Positions 1 to 9,492 of a DNA stretch of 64,000 bases are shown here, piece after piece. Origin of the DNA: JABDEZ01 sp965276955. GTDB taxonomy: Bacteria; Bacteroidota; Bacteroidia; Chitinophagales; Chitinophagaceae. Every line of letters begins with the position of its first letter. The stretch's first letter is position 1. The stretch lies in contig CBDIBP010000042.1 in NCBI GenBank assembly GCA_965276955.1, positions 85,415-149,414 on the forward strand, read 5' to 3'. The notes below the pieces were generated by a model. That model ran no database searches. It saw nothing but the letters and a program-made list of their open reading frames with translations, and was not told where the DNA came from. A program made the translations under genes and the position numbers.

Positions 1-459
1 TTGAAGAAATGCATCTACAAGCTGCCCCAAAGCCACATAGTTACTACTTTTATGTACAACAAAAACGGACGCCCCATAAAAGCAACAGATGTGAGTGGCA
101 ATTTTGTACAAATAGCTTTTTACAACCCTAAATACGTCCGCCCGCTGCTTTCAAAAGACTCAGTGACGAACGAAATAAATGAGCACTTTTTTGATAATAA
201 GATTGATTCTACTGCAGACTATTTGCTAGGTAAGCTCATACGCTACAGTTATTTCACTTATGATGCAATGGGCAACTTATTGCAGCAAAGAGATTGGGAC
301 AGTAAAGATGAGTATTTAGATTCGAACATAGAGGTACTCTACACGTATAAGTATAACACTGCTGGTGAATATATAAATGATACGATAATGTACTTGGAGA
401 AAAATACAGGCAAGATAATTCCTCGGTCGGCCATGAAATTTAAGAAAAAATGGCCTTGA
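1..459 (+). CDS. hypothetical protein, YD-repeat-like, probably cut by window edge
   Basis: The frame is open from the first base, and the TTG there may be internal, so the N-terminus is probably missing. The visible 152 residues contain short tyrosine- and aspartate-rich strands such as YDAMGNL and YTYKYNTAGEY. These resemble the YD repeats of RHS-type surface proteins, though too few are present for a firm family call. No signal peptide or membrane segment is visible in this part. It is followed by about 290 bp of AT-rich DNA holding the rpsA promoter. Function unknown. Confidence 0.45.
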   Translation: MKKCIYKLPQSHIVTTFMYNKNGRPIKATDVSGNFVQIAFYNPKYVRPLLSKDSVTNEINEHFFDNKIDSTADYLLGKLIRYSYFTYDAMGNLLQQRDWDSKDEYLDSNIEVLYTYKYNTAGEYINDTIMYLEKNTGKIIPRSAMKFKKKWP

Positions 460-705
460 ACTAAGAGAACTACTTACTGAATTCTATTCGCTTGCCGGAT
501 AGGTACATAATATCGCTAATTATAAAATTTCCGATATCGGTAAAAACCGGTAAGATTATAAATTTGCTATATGCACATATGAGCCACCACAAAGGTTTTC
601 AAAAGCTAATAGTCTCCAATTACCGGATTTATTTTTTTCATTGGTACCGGAAATTCTGAAAATTGACCCTTCAAATTAAATTTTCTTATTTTCCTTATGT
701 ATCAT

Positions 706-713
706 TATCTTTG
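706..713 (+). promoter_or_regulatory. candidate -7 box (TATCTTTG) of rpsA
   Basis: The sequence matches the Bacteroidota sigma-A -7 consensus TAnnTTTG and lies 38 bp before the rpsA start codon, which would give a leader of about 30 nt. I see no clear TTTG -33 element at the usual 19-21 bp spacing. The rest of the 460-751 gap is AT-rich and shows no gene. Confidence 0.55.
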
Positions 714-736
714 CCATCCCAAAAATCTATTTAAAA

Positions 737-742
737 AGGAGG
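737..742 (+). promoter_or_regulatory. full Shine-Dalgarno sequence AGGAGG before rpsA
   Basis: AGGAGG lies 9 nt before a TTG codon and is what fixes the start of rpsA. Full-strength Shine-Dalgarno sequences are rare in Bacteroidota, whose ribosomes hold the anti-SD tail occluded. No other gene in this window has a comparable one. This suggests a dedicated translational control of S1; see findings. Confidence 0.7.
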
Positions 743-751
743 ACCAAAAAA

Positions 752-2779
752 TTGGAAGAACAAACTATCCAAGATCAAACGAACGAAGAGTCAACTAAAA
801 ATGGCCAGGAAGAAGCGCAGACAACCGCCGCTGAAACTGCCCATAATGATTCTGAAACACCTCAGGCAACGCATGAGGAAGCAACAGCCGATAACGTAGA
901 TGCTGACACAGCACACGAAATGGCACAACCTGAAGAAGAAGAAGCGCCTCAACCACGCAAATTCAGGTCTTATTACGAAGCACCATCTGCTACAGAGCAC
1001 GATGACTTCGATTGGAGCGTGGACAAGCGCAACGTAGCGTCTTACAAACAAGACGAACGCGTGAAGCTCGAAACTATCTACGACAGCACTTTCAAGACCA
1101 TCGAAGAGTCTGAATTGCTGAGAGGTACCATCGTTGGCCTCACCAAAACAGATGTTATCATCAACATCGGTTTCAAATCAGACGGCCTTGTTTCTCTGAA
1201 CGAATTCCGCGATATGCCGGAAGTGAAGATCGGTGAGGACATTGAAGTTATGGTGGTTGAAAAAGAAGACCGTCACGGTCACCTTCACCTTAGCCGCAAA
1301 CTGGCCCGCCAGCTGCGCGCATGGCAGAAGATCGTCGATTTCTACAAAACTGGCGAAGTGGTTACCGGTACCATCACATCCAAGACCAAAGGCGGTCTTA
1401 TCGTGGATGTATATGGCCTGGAAACATTCCTTCCTGGTTCTCAGATCGATGTTAAGCCTGTTACCGATTACGATCAGTACGTGGGCAAAACAATGGATTT
1501 CAAAGTGGTCAAGATCAACGAGACCATCCGCAATGCCGTTGTTTCGCACAAAGCACTTATCGAAAGCGATATAGAACAGCAGCGTAGCGTTATCATATCA
1601 CAACTGGAAAAAGGACAGGTACTGGAAGGTACTGTTAAGAATGTTACCGACTTCGGTGCGTTCATTGACCTGGGTGGTGTTGATGGCTTGCTGTACATTA
1701 CCGACATTAGCTGGGGCCGCGTAACGCACCCGGGCGAAGTATTGGAAAATGGCCAGAAACTGAACGTGGTAGTGCTCGACTTCGATGACGAGAAAAAACG
1801 TATCAGCTTAGGTCTGAAACAACTTACTCCTCACCCATGGGATAACCTGCCTGTTGAAATAGTAGAAGGTGCTCACGTGAAAGGTAAAGTGGTGAACATT
1901 GAAGACTACGGCGCATTCCTGGAAATTATGCCAGGTGTAGAAGGTCTGGTTCACGTATCTGAAATTACCTGGTCTTCACAGCCTATCAACGCTAAAGAAT
2001 TCTTCAAATTGGGCGAAGAGTACGAAGCTGTGGTTGTGACACTGGATAAGGATGAGCGCAAAATGAGCCTTTCTATCAAGCAAATGACCGAAGATCCTTG
2101 GGATACTATCGAGAACAGGTTCCCTGTTGATAGCCGTCACAATGGTGTTGTAAAGAACATTACTCCTTATGGTGTGTTTGTAGAACTGCAAACCGGCATA
2201 GGTGGTATGATACACATCAGCGACCTTAGCTGGATCAAACGCTACAACCACCCAAGCGAATTCGTGAAAGTTGGTGATAACATAGAAGTTATGATCTTGT
2301 CTATAGACAAGGAGAACCGTAAACTGGCTCTTGGTCACAAACAGCTGGAAGAAGATCCTTGGAATACTTTTGAAACTATCTTCCCGATAGGTTCTATACA
2401 CGAAGGCAGCGTTACCCGCAAAGACGAGAAGGGTGCATCAGTACAGTTGCAGTATGGCCTTGAGGCTTACGCACCTGCACGCCACCTGCGCAAAGAAGAT
2501 GGTGAGAATGTAGAGGTTGAAGAAATACTTCCTTTCATGATCATCGAATTCGATCGCAACGACAAGCGTATCATGGTATCGCACAGCAAAGTGTGGGAGC
2601 AAGGTAAGGTAGAAGAAAAAGAAGCACAGAAGAAAGAAGCTGCTGCTGAAACAGACAAGACCAAGAAAGCAGTTAAGAACATACAGGCTAAGGTTGAAAA
2701 ACCAACACTTGGTGATCTTGGTGCACTTGCCGCTCTGAAAGACAAAATGAAAAAAGCTGAAGAAGGCGAACAACAATAG
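752..2779 (+). CDS. rpsA: 30S ribosomal protein S1
   Basis: A 675-residue protein with six consecutive S1 (OB-fold) RNA-binding domains, starting roughly at residues 120, 205, 290, 375, 460 and 550. Domains 3-5 carry the classic GxVxxxxxxGaFv pattern (TDFGAFIDL, EDYGAFLEI, TPYGVFVEL). The first 70 residues are acidic and Glu/Ala-rich and the C-terminal tail is Lys/Glu/Ala-rich, both probably flexible. S1 helps bring mRNA to the 30S subunit. The start is TTG, chosen because a perfect AGGAGG sits 9 nt upstream and the next in-frame Met is over 50 residues downstream. A strong hairpin terminator follows. Confidence 0.97.
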   Translation: MEEQTIQDQTNEESTKNGQEEAQTTAAETAHNDSETPQATHEEATADNVDADTAHEMAQPEEEEAPQPRKFRSYYEAPSATEHDDFDWSVDKRNVASYKQDERVKLETIYDSTFKTIEESELLRGTIVGLTKTDVIINIGFKSDGLVSLNEFRDMPEVKIGEDIEVMVVEKEDRHGHLHLSRKLARQLRAWQKIVDFYKTGEVVTGTITSKTKGGLIVDVYGLETFLPGSQIDVKPVTDYDQYVGKTMDFKVVKINETIRNAVVSHKALIESDIEQQRSVIISQLEKGQVLEGTVKNVTDFGAFIDLGGVDGLLYITDISWGRVTHPGEVLENGQKLNVVVLDFDDEKKRISLGLKQLTPHPWDNLPVEIVEGAHVKGKVVNIEDYGAFLEIMPGVEGLVHVSEITWSSQPINAKEFFKLGEEYEAVVVTLDKDERKMSLSIKQMTEDPWDTIENRFPVDSRHNGVVKNITPYGVFVELQTGIGGMIHISDLSWIKRYNHPSEFVKVGDNIEVMILSIDKENRKLALGHKQLEEDPWNTFETIFPIGSIHEGSVTRKDEKGASVQLQYGLEAYAPARHLRKEDGENVEVEEILPFMIIEFDRNDKRIMVSHSKVWEQGKVEEKEAQKKEAAAETDKTKKAVKNIQAKVEKPTLGDLGALAALKDKMKKAEEGEQQ

Positions 2780-2802
2780 CCACCATAAGCTTTAATGAAT
2801 AT

Positions 2803-2836
2803 AAAAGACCATCTCGCAACTGCGGATGGTCTTTTT
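2803..2836 (+). terminator. rho-independent terminator of rpsA
   Basis: An 11-bp perfect stem, AAAAGACCATC (2803-2813) with GATGGTCTTTT (2825-2835), encloses an 11-nt loop and ends in a T run. It begins 24 bp after the rpsA stop codon. Confidence 0.85.
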
Positions 2837-2974
2837 GCTTTACCCCAAGGTTTGCCTATACAAATTTCGTCTTTATAGTAGAGGGTATTGGGTTTTTTAA
2901 CCCTTTAAAAATTGATAATAGGATAATAAGGCAAATTAATGGGTATGGAAAGCAGCATCGTATATTACAACATA

Positions 2975-5900
2975 ATGAGACAAGGTATATGGATATTGTT
3001 GATGGTTATTGGTATAGCAATGCCCTTAAATGTTCTATCCCAGTGCAATAACTGGAGCATTGCCTCTCACTTGATTGCAAGTAGCTCCTGTGCCGGAAAC
3101 GGAAGTTTTTCAGTTACGCTTTCAGGTACAGACCTAGCTAACCTCACTGACATACAATATGGAATTCCCCTTTCTGCAAATGGGTTCTCCGTACCATTAA
3201 ATAATGCAGCAACGTTCAATAACATTCCGGCAGGAACATACCAGGTAAGTGCCGTAGCAATGTGCAACGGCACATACGTAGGTAAGAATACCTCTATCAC
3301 CGTACCGGGTAATTATCTGCCACTGACTTTCTCTCCTACGTTAGGTCGCCCATCTATAGACTGCGCTGCTACAGGGGTTGTCAATTTTAATATGACCAAT
3401 GGTTTGCCACCTTATACTGTGCACATTACAAGTGCGCCGGCTGCATATAATGGTCCCCGCGTTTTTACTTTCTCTTCCACCACCTACACAACTACCAGTT
3501 TGCCCGCCGGCCAATACACCTTTCAGGCTATAGACAATTGTTTGGTAGGCAGTGCCGCGATGCCCATCCTTGTATCCGCTATCGACAACTCCACCATACC
3601 TATACTCTATGGCACCTTTGGCAACCGGGAATGTGATACTTTGATGATACCCATGCCAGCTATAGATGAAAATAACGGTCTGTGGGGTTCTTACGAATTC
3701 GATACTCTGTACAGTATATCTGCCCAAATTCCCATTTTGGGTATCAATACTCCTTTTTCATATCTAAGGATTGGCTCATTCGTTGCGCCTTTACCTACAG
3801 GCAAAACATTAAAAGATTGCTATGGCAAGGTGGTTAACTATACTCTAAGACCGCCATGTGGTGCAGATATACTATTGTCGCAGCGCATACCTTATCCCAA
3901 TGTAGCCGTAGGTATAAACAAGGATTGTAGTAGTCATAATTTCAAAGGGCTAATTTCGTTTACAGGTCCTGTTTGCTATCCCGTTATTTATTCATTAGTT
4001 AATACGAGCACTTCAATTACATATGGGCCTTATGTTACCAATAGTGCTGCCGATTCCACCCCTGTTCTCCCGGATGGTAGCTATACAGTCAGCTTTACTA
4101 CAAATGATGGTTATACAGATAGCGGCCAGTTTGTTGCTACACAGGTAGCGGGCAACCCATATAGTGTAAGTTTAGTAAACGGCAGTTTCGGGTTAGAGAA
4201 TTATATTGATGGCTTTGTTATTTCCACAAACAGGTCTTCCTCCTCACTAATAACTGTAGAGCTATTTAGTGGCCCGGCAGGATATTCGTTCGTTGGTACT
4301 GGTATCTTGGACATAAACAATACTTTTTATATTAGCCAGAACCAAACACCGGTGGGGTATGGTAAGTTGCAGTTTCCTGCTGGTAATTATGTATGGAAGG
4401 TGACCGACAAATGTGGATCTTACCTGTTACCTATAACAGTAGGTGCTTCGGATCTTTATCAATACACCGCAGGGGTGGATCATGAACACCAGACCTGCCA
4501 GGGGCTTTGGGTGTACCCCACAGGCATTGCTACCAATAACGGGCAAAGTATACCAGTGGCATTTTTTATCTTAAAAGATGGCGATGTATTTGATTCGAGA
4601 TATTACCATGTGGGCGATTCTTTTCTGCTTACCATGCCCGGTGCATATACTATCCTTACCACTTCAAGAAGAGATGTACACATAATAGATAGCGGGTATG
4701 GCTATGTCTACATAGCTTACCCTAATGCCTACACTACAAGTTATTCGTTCACTTACACGGTCAATCCCGTTGCTGCAGACCTCAATAATTCTCAGGGTTT
4801 TTTGTGTAGCGGCGCCCATGCCGGGCAAGGGATCATTTATGTTAAAGGCCAAAATGGCTTCCCGTACATAAACCCCATACACTATAATTACGCTCTTGCC
4901 GCTGCGGGCAATGGGGCGTTCGGGCCATATATAGATAGCAATACTACTGGCATATTCACAGCATTTGGTGGTAATGCTAACGATATATACGATCTTAAGA
5001 TAGAAGATTCCTGTGGTGCGTTTGCCGTGCAGCAACTAAAGATATTGGACCTCCAGCACAGCCGCCTTATCAGTAGCAGTAAGTATGTATCTTGTATGGG
5101 GGGCTCCGTGCAACTTTCCGCAATTTTTCTGCCCGGGGCCACTTATAGCTGGACAGGGCCTGCAGGCTTTACTTCTACGCTCCGTTCGCCAGTTATCAAC
5201 AATTTGGTGCCCTCAGCTATTGGTGTATACTACGTTACCATAATAACACCAATATGCATGCTCCCGGTCACTGACAGCACTATTCTAACATTTGGTGCCC
5301 TGCCGCCTAAACCATTAGTAAGCATTGATTGCAACCATGCACCACCTGACCTTACCATTATCAATGCTACAAGTACCTATCGCTATCAATGGTATATTGA
5401 CCTGGCGGCATTCGGCTATAGTTACAGTGATCTTAGATCGTCTGATAGTAATTATACAAAGTACGCACATGCCCCGGGCATATACAACGCCATAGCCACA
5501 GATACCACTACAGGGTGTTTTAGTCTGAGCGACTCTTTATCATTTTCTTACCATACCAATGTACCGTTCAAGGCAACGATATATTCACCACATCTGCAGC
5601 TTTGCACTGGCGACACTACCGTATTGGTAGCGCAGGGTGCTATGTTGGGTAATGCAGGTTACCAGTGGTTTAAGAATGATGTCGTAATACCAGGTGCTAC
5701 AAGTGTAAGCTATCTAGTGTGGCAGCCCGGCAACTATAAAGTATGTATAACAGCAGGACCTTGTGCAATAGATACTTCTGCTAATGTAACTGTAAATGTG
5801 ATCTCACCCCCTGTAGCTACTATCAGCGCATCTGCAAGGGAGATCTGCGCAGGAGATTCAGCAATTATTACTTCTGCTACAGGGCCAGGGTATACATATA

Positions 5901-7474
5901 CCTGGTATTTAAACGATAGCACCATACCTAGCAATACATCTTATGTGGTAAGGGCGTCGTTACCAGGCAGTTATAATGTAGTTGTTTCAAACGGTGGCTG
6001 CATAGCCGTTTCACCTGTTATTCCCATTATTGTGGATACAGCACCTATAGTGAATATACAACCCAATACAAACCAATTATTATGCACTGGCGACGTACTG
6101 ATCTTTACTACTAATGCTAATGCTGCCTATACCTATACCTGGGAAAAGAGTGGTGTTATAATACCAAGCGCCACAGCAAATACGTATAGAACTACTGCGG
6201 CAGGTACGTACCAGGTAAGTGTGAGAACCGGAAGATGCCCAGTAGTTATCTCACAACCAGTTACTGTTGTAGTGTTGCCTGTAAGTGTAGGTCTGGGTAA
6301 CGATACTGTAGTCTGCACTACAGGGCCGTTCACTATACCGTTGCATGTAGACACCGGCTTTTCGCAGGTGCTTTGGTCAACCGGTGCAACAACTAATAAC
6401 ATTACAGTGGCCAGCGCAGGTACTTACTGGGTGCAGGCAACTAACAAGTGTGGCGTGTTCACGGATAGTGTCAACGTTTATACTCCTGCCAATTATCAAA
6501 TAACTCTACCCGCTGATACACTCGTTTGTAATATCAACAACAGCAGTGTTTTTTCTATACCCTCGTTATTGAATAATATTCGGTGGAGTACAGGAAGCAC
6601 TACACCATCTATCACAGTAAGTAAGCCTGGTATTTATTGGGTGCAAGCACAAAGCCCTTGTGGCACTGTCACCGATACTATGGATGTGCACTTCTGCCCG
6701 CCGCAGATACAAAACATAGAACTATCGAACGATACCATTTGTGCCGGCGATTGTATCCATATTTCAGATTCCACAGCTTATTATCCGCAACAGTTTTACT
6801 GGTATTTTGGAGGCGCACTTCAAGACTCCTCATTTGCAAGAGAGCCAGGTATTGCCTGCTATCCTAAAGAAGGTGTATACCCTATACAGCTTACAGTAAA
6901 GAACGCAGGCGGTAACGCTTCCCTTACACGGCAGGTGGTAGTACTCAGTAAGCCTGTGCCCCGATTTGCCGATACTACAATTAGCGTACCGTACAAGTCA
7001 GGCATTACACTATCACCCTGTGCGGATGCGCAATACATTTCCTGGTACCTGAATGATTCATTGCTATGTGCCAATTGCCAGGATCTGATCATTGATGCGA
7101 AGTACTACTACAACGTATACCATTGTGTGGTGAGCAATGGCTCGTGCACAGATAGTTGCCTCTATAAACTACAGGTGGTAGATATACCGCACGATCTGTG
7201 GCTACCAGATGCCTTCACTCCCAATGGTGATGGTAAGAACGATATATTCCGGATCATAACAGACAACCCCAATGTGCAGGTCATCAATTTGGAGATATAT
7301 AACAGGTGGGGACAGTTACTTTTTATAAGCCGCTTAGGTAATGAAGGGTGGGATGGTACCTTTCATGGGGTACCCGCAGAGATGGGTAGCTATTCCTGGA
7401 TGATCAGGTATAGGATATGGGGTGCCGGTGATGCTATCTATTTTAAAAAGGGTAGTGTAGAGCTGATACGATAG
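2975..7474 (+). CDS. giant secreted protein with T9SS type B (gliding-associated) C-terminal domain
   Basis: About 1,500 residues. I prefer the ATG at 2975 over the one at 2939 because it places a normal signal peptide (MRQGIWILL... to VLSQ) at the N-terminus. The middle is a long series of cysteine-containing Ig-like/SprB-like modules, with repeated phrases such as the YTYTWYLNDS and PGSYNVVVSN types at residues 950-1200 and a PKD-like module near 1,330. The last 90 residues begin LPDAFTPNGDGKNDIF and contain IYNRWGQLLF and GWDGTFHG, the hallmark of the gliding motility-associated C-terminal domain that directs T9SS export and surface attachment. Probably a cell-surface or adhesive protein; the ligand cannot be read from sequence. 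Confidence 0.9.
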   Translation: MRQGIWILLMVIGIAMPLNVLSQCNNWSIASHLIASSSCAGNGSFSVTLSGTDLANLTDIQYGIPLSANGFSVPLNNAATFNNIPAGTYQVSAVAMCNGTYVGKNTSITVPGNYLPLTFSPTLGRPSIDCAATGVVNFNMTNGLPPYTVHITSAPAAYNGPRVFTFSSTTYTTTSLPAGQYTFQAIDNCLVGSAAMPILVSAIDNSTIPILYGTFGNRECDTLMIPMPAIDENNGLWGSYEFDTLYSISAQIPILGINTPFSYLRIGSFVAPLPTGKTLKDCYGKVVNYTLRPPCGADILLSQRIPYPNVAVGINKDCSSHNFKGLISFTGPVCYPVIYSLVNTSTSITYGPYVTNSAADSTPVLPDGSYTVSFTTNDGYTDSGQFVATQVAGNPYSVSLVNGSFGLENYIDGFVISTNRSSSSLITVELFSGPAGYSFVGTGILDINNTFYISQNQTPVGYGKLQFPAGNYVWKVTDKCGSYLLPITVGASDLYQYTAGVDHEHQTCQGLWVYPTGIATNNGQSIPVAFFILKDGDVFDSRYYHVGDSFLLTMPGAYTILTTSRRDVHIIDSGYGYVYIAYPNAYTTSYSFTYTVNPVAADLNNSQGFLCSGAHAGQGIIYVKGQNGFPYINPIHYNYALAAAGNGAFGPYIDSNTTGIFTAFGGNANDIYDLKIEDSCGAFAVQQLKILDLQHSRLISSSKYVSCMGGSVQLSAIFLPGATYSWTGPAGFTSTLRSPVINNLVPSAIGVYYVTIITPICMLPVTDSTILTFGALPPKPLVSIDCNHAPPDLTIINATSTYRYQWYIDLAAFGYSYSDLRSSDSNYTKYAHAPGIYNAIATDTTTGCFSLSDSLSFSYHTNVPFKATIYSPHLQLCTGDTTVLVAQGAMLGNAGYQWFKNDVVIPGATSVSYLVWQPGNYKVCITAGPCAIDTSANVTVNVISPPVATISASAREICAGDSAIITSATGPGYTYTWYLNDSTIPSNTSYVVRASLPGSYNVVVSNGGCIAVSPVIPIIVDTAPIVNIQPNTNQLLCTGDVLIFTTNANAAYTYTWEKSGVIIPSATANTYRTTAAGTYQVSVRTGRCPVVISQPVTVVVLPVSVGLGNDTVVCTTGPFTIPLHVDTGFSQVLWSTGATTNNITVASAGTYWVQATNKCGVFTDSVNVYTPANYQITLPADTLVCNINNSSVFSIPSLLNNIRWSTGSTTPSITVSKPGIYWVQAQSPCGTVTDTMDVHFCPPQIQNIELSNDTICAGDCIHISDSTAYYPQQFYWYFGGALQDSSFAREPGIACYPKEGVYPIQLTVKNAGGNASLTRQVVVLSKPVPRFADTTISVPYKSGITLSPCADAQYISWYLNDSLLCANCQDLIIDAKYYYNVYHCVVSNGSCTDSCLYKLQVVDIPHDLWLPDAFTPNGDGKNDIFRIITDNPNVQVINLEIYNRWGQLLFISRLGNEGWDGTFHGVPAEMGSYSWMIRYRIWGAGDAIYFKKGSVELIR

Positions 7475-7512
7475 GCACCATCTTCCCCGAATGCTATTGG
7501 TATAAAATTGTT

Positions 7513-8532
7513 ATGGGCTGGGTCATGAGCGTATCTACTTTAAAGACTGCCCAAACAGTACCGCAAAAAGGCAAAATATCTTTTAAAGGTATAAAAGAAG
7601 TATTGGCAAATACCGTTAGTGGTTTTTCAGACGATAAGATAACCAAACTAAGTGGCTCTTTAGCATACTATACCGTATTCTCCATGGGGCCGCTATTAGT
7701 GGTCATTATTTCGCTTTGCAGCCTGTTCTTAAAGCGTGATGCCATAGAAGGAAAGATCTATGGTGTGCTGCAAAATTTTATGGGACAGAACAGCGCTGCC
7801 CAGATACAAGCGTTGATAGGCAACGCATCTATAGGTAACAAAAGTACCATAGCTGCGGTCATTGGTATCATCACCCTGCTGGTAGGTGCTACATCCATGT
7901 TCGGGGAGATACAAGATTCTATAAACGGCATATGGGGTGTAAAAGCAAAACCTAAAAGCGGGTGGATGAAAATGCTTAGAGATCGCTTTCTATCCTTTTC
8001 AGTGATCATAACCCTAGGATTTTTATTACTGGTGTCACTGGCTATTACCGGCCTAATAGAGGGCCTCAACCATAGGCTGCAATCTTATTTTCCTGGTGTT
8101 ACGGTGGTAATATTTTATATATTGAACCTTATACTTACGCTGGGGATAAGCACTTTCATTTTTGCAGTTATTTTTAAAGTGCTGCCCGATGCTGAGATAA
8201 AGTGGAAGGATGTATTTATTGGCGCGCTCATAACTGGTTTCTTGTTCATGATAGGTAAGTTCGGCATTTCGCTATACGTATCTAAAACGCAGGTAGGCAC
8301 TACCTATGGGGCGGCCGGGTCGCTGGTTCTGCTGTTGTTGTGGGTATATTACTCTTCTATAATATTGTACATGGGCGCCGAATTCACTAAGGCTTATGCC
8401 GTAAAATATGGCTCGGAGATAAAACCAAGCGAATATGCCGTTACTACCAAGCTGGTAGAAGTGGAAACAGGCGATAAGTCGATACAGCAGAACGAGAAAG
8501 AGGGTGGTGATAAAACGGTTAAAGAAAAATAG
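7513..8532 (+). CDS. YihY/virulence factor BrkB family membrane protein
   Basis: A 339-residue inner-membrane protein with about six hydrophobic helices between residues 50 and 300. Family-typical features are the LAYYTVFSMGPLLVV helix and the glycine-rich GTTYGAAGSLVLLLLWVYYSSII segment. The soluble C-terminal tail is charged. The YihY/BrkB family is widespread; its molecular function is unsettled despite an old annotation as ribonuclease BN. The start could instead be the ATG at 7525. It lies 38 bp after the T9SS gene and converges on the following minus-strand gene. Confidence 0.9.
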   Translation: MGWVMSVSTLKTAQTVPQKGKISFKGIKEVLANTVSGFSDDKITKLSGSLAYYTVFSMGPLLVVIISLCSLFLKRDAIEGKIYGVLQNFMGQNSAAQIQALIGNASIGNKSTIAAVIGIITLLVGATSMFGEIQDSINGIWGVKAKPKSGWMKMLRDRFLSFSVIITLGFLLLVSLAITGLIEGLNHRLQSYFPGVTVVIFYILNLILTLGISTFIFAVIFKVLPDAEIKWKDVFIGALITGFLFMIGKFGISLYVSKTQVGTTYGAAGSLVLLLLWVYYSSIILYMGAEFTKAYAVKYGSEIKPSEYAVTTKLVEVETGDKSIQQNEKEGGDKTVKEK

Positions 8533-8560
8533 GGATAAAATCGTATTTACCTATATTGTC

Positions 8561-9397
8561 CTACTCCTCATTCCGCGTAAAGCCCGTCTGCGTAAGCGTT
8601 ATCTTCTTCTGCTTGTATAATGCTCCCAGGGTCATCTTAAAGGTCTTCTTGCTCATTTCAAAGAAGTTGTAGATGTCGTCTGGTGCGCTTTTGTCGCTGT
8701 AGGGTAGGTAGTTGTCGTTCTCCTTCAGCAAGCGCAGTATCTTTTCTTCAGCATCCTCTACCTTCTTATAGCCGCGCTGGCCGGCTACCACATCTATCTT
8801 GTTGTCTGGGCGTATGGTCTTAATAAAGCCTTTTAGCCGCTCACCTTCCTTCAATTCCTGAAAAACTTCATTTTCATGCAGCAGGCCCAGGTGCTTGTTG
8901 TTGATGAGCACCTTGTAGCCCAGTTCTGTTTTCTGGTACATGGTCAGGTCCACAGCATCATTCACCTGCACCGTAAGGTCGTGGTTGCTGATAAGCTTAC
9001 TGAATTTTGCAGTAGCTGCTGCACGGCCTGTTTGTGCATCTATGTATATCATCACCAGGTAGGTGTGTCCTGCTTGCATCCGTACTTCCTGCTGCGATAT
9101 GGGTACGAAGATATCTTTCATTATTCCCCAGTCCAGGAAGGCACCCTGGTGGGTCACATCCCTTACTTTCAGGCCTACTATGTCGCCTACTATACCATAT
9201 GGCCTTTGTGTAGTAGCTGTTAGGCGGCCATCATTATCGTGGTATATAAATACCTCAAGTTCATCATCTATTTTTAGTCCTGCAGGTACAAAACGTTTAG
9301 GTAGCAGTATCTCGGTCCCATCTCCACCATCCAGGTAAAACCCGAAATCCACTTCCTTTACTACCTTCAGTTTATTATAGTTCGCAACTTGTACCAT
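8561..9397 (-). CDS. CvfB/YitL-like S1 RNA-binding protein
   Basis: A 278-residue protein with tandem S1-like OB folds followed by a winged-helix-like C-terminal region (about 215-275, including DIYNFFEMSKKTFKMTLGAL). This is the architecture of the CvfB family, where the winged helix cooperates with S1 domains in RNA binding. The motif DVTHQGAFLDWG marks the second S1 domain. CvfB affects virulence-factor expression in Staphylococcus; the role here is unknown. It reads opposite to the YihY gene, 28 bp away. Confidence 0.88.
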   Translation of the reverse strand: MVQVANYNKLKVVKEVDFGFYLDGGDGTEILLPKRFVPAGLKIDDELEVFIYHDNDGRLTATTQRPYGIVGDIVGLKVRDVTHQGAFLDWGIMKDIFVPISQQEVRMQAGHTYLVMIYIDAQTGRAAATAKFSKLISNHDLTVQVNDAVDLTMYQKTELGYKVLINNKHLGLLHENEVFQELKEGERLKGFIKTIRPDNKIDVVAGQRGYKKVEDAEEKILRLLKENDNYLPYSDKSAPDDIYNFFEMSKKTFKMTLGALYKQKKITLTQTGFTRNEE

Positions 9398-9492
9398 GAT
9401 ATGTTTTAAGGCTGCAAAGGTACTATAGCTATTGCAACAATACTATTTACATACAATGGTTTGTTGCTTTTGCAAATTTGGTTGCATAAGGT

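Noticed and set aside
2939..2975. Start at the first ATG (2939) of the giant T9SS protein
   Set aside because: It places 12 polar residues before the signal peptide; the ATG at 2975 gives a normal one.
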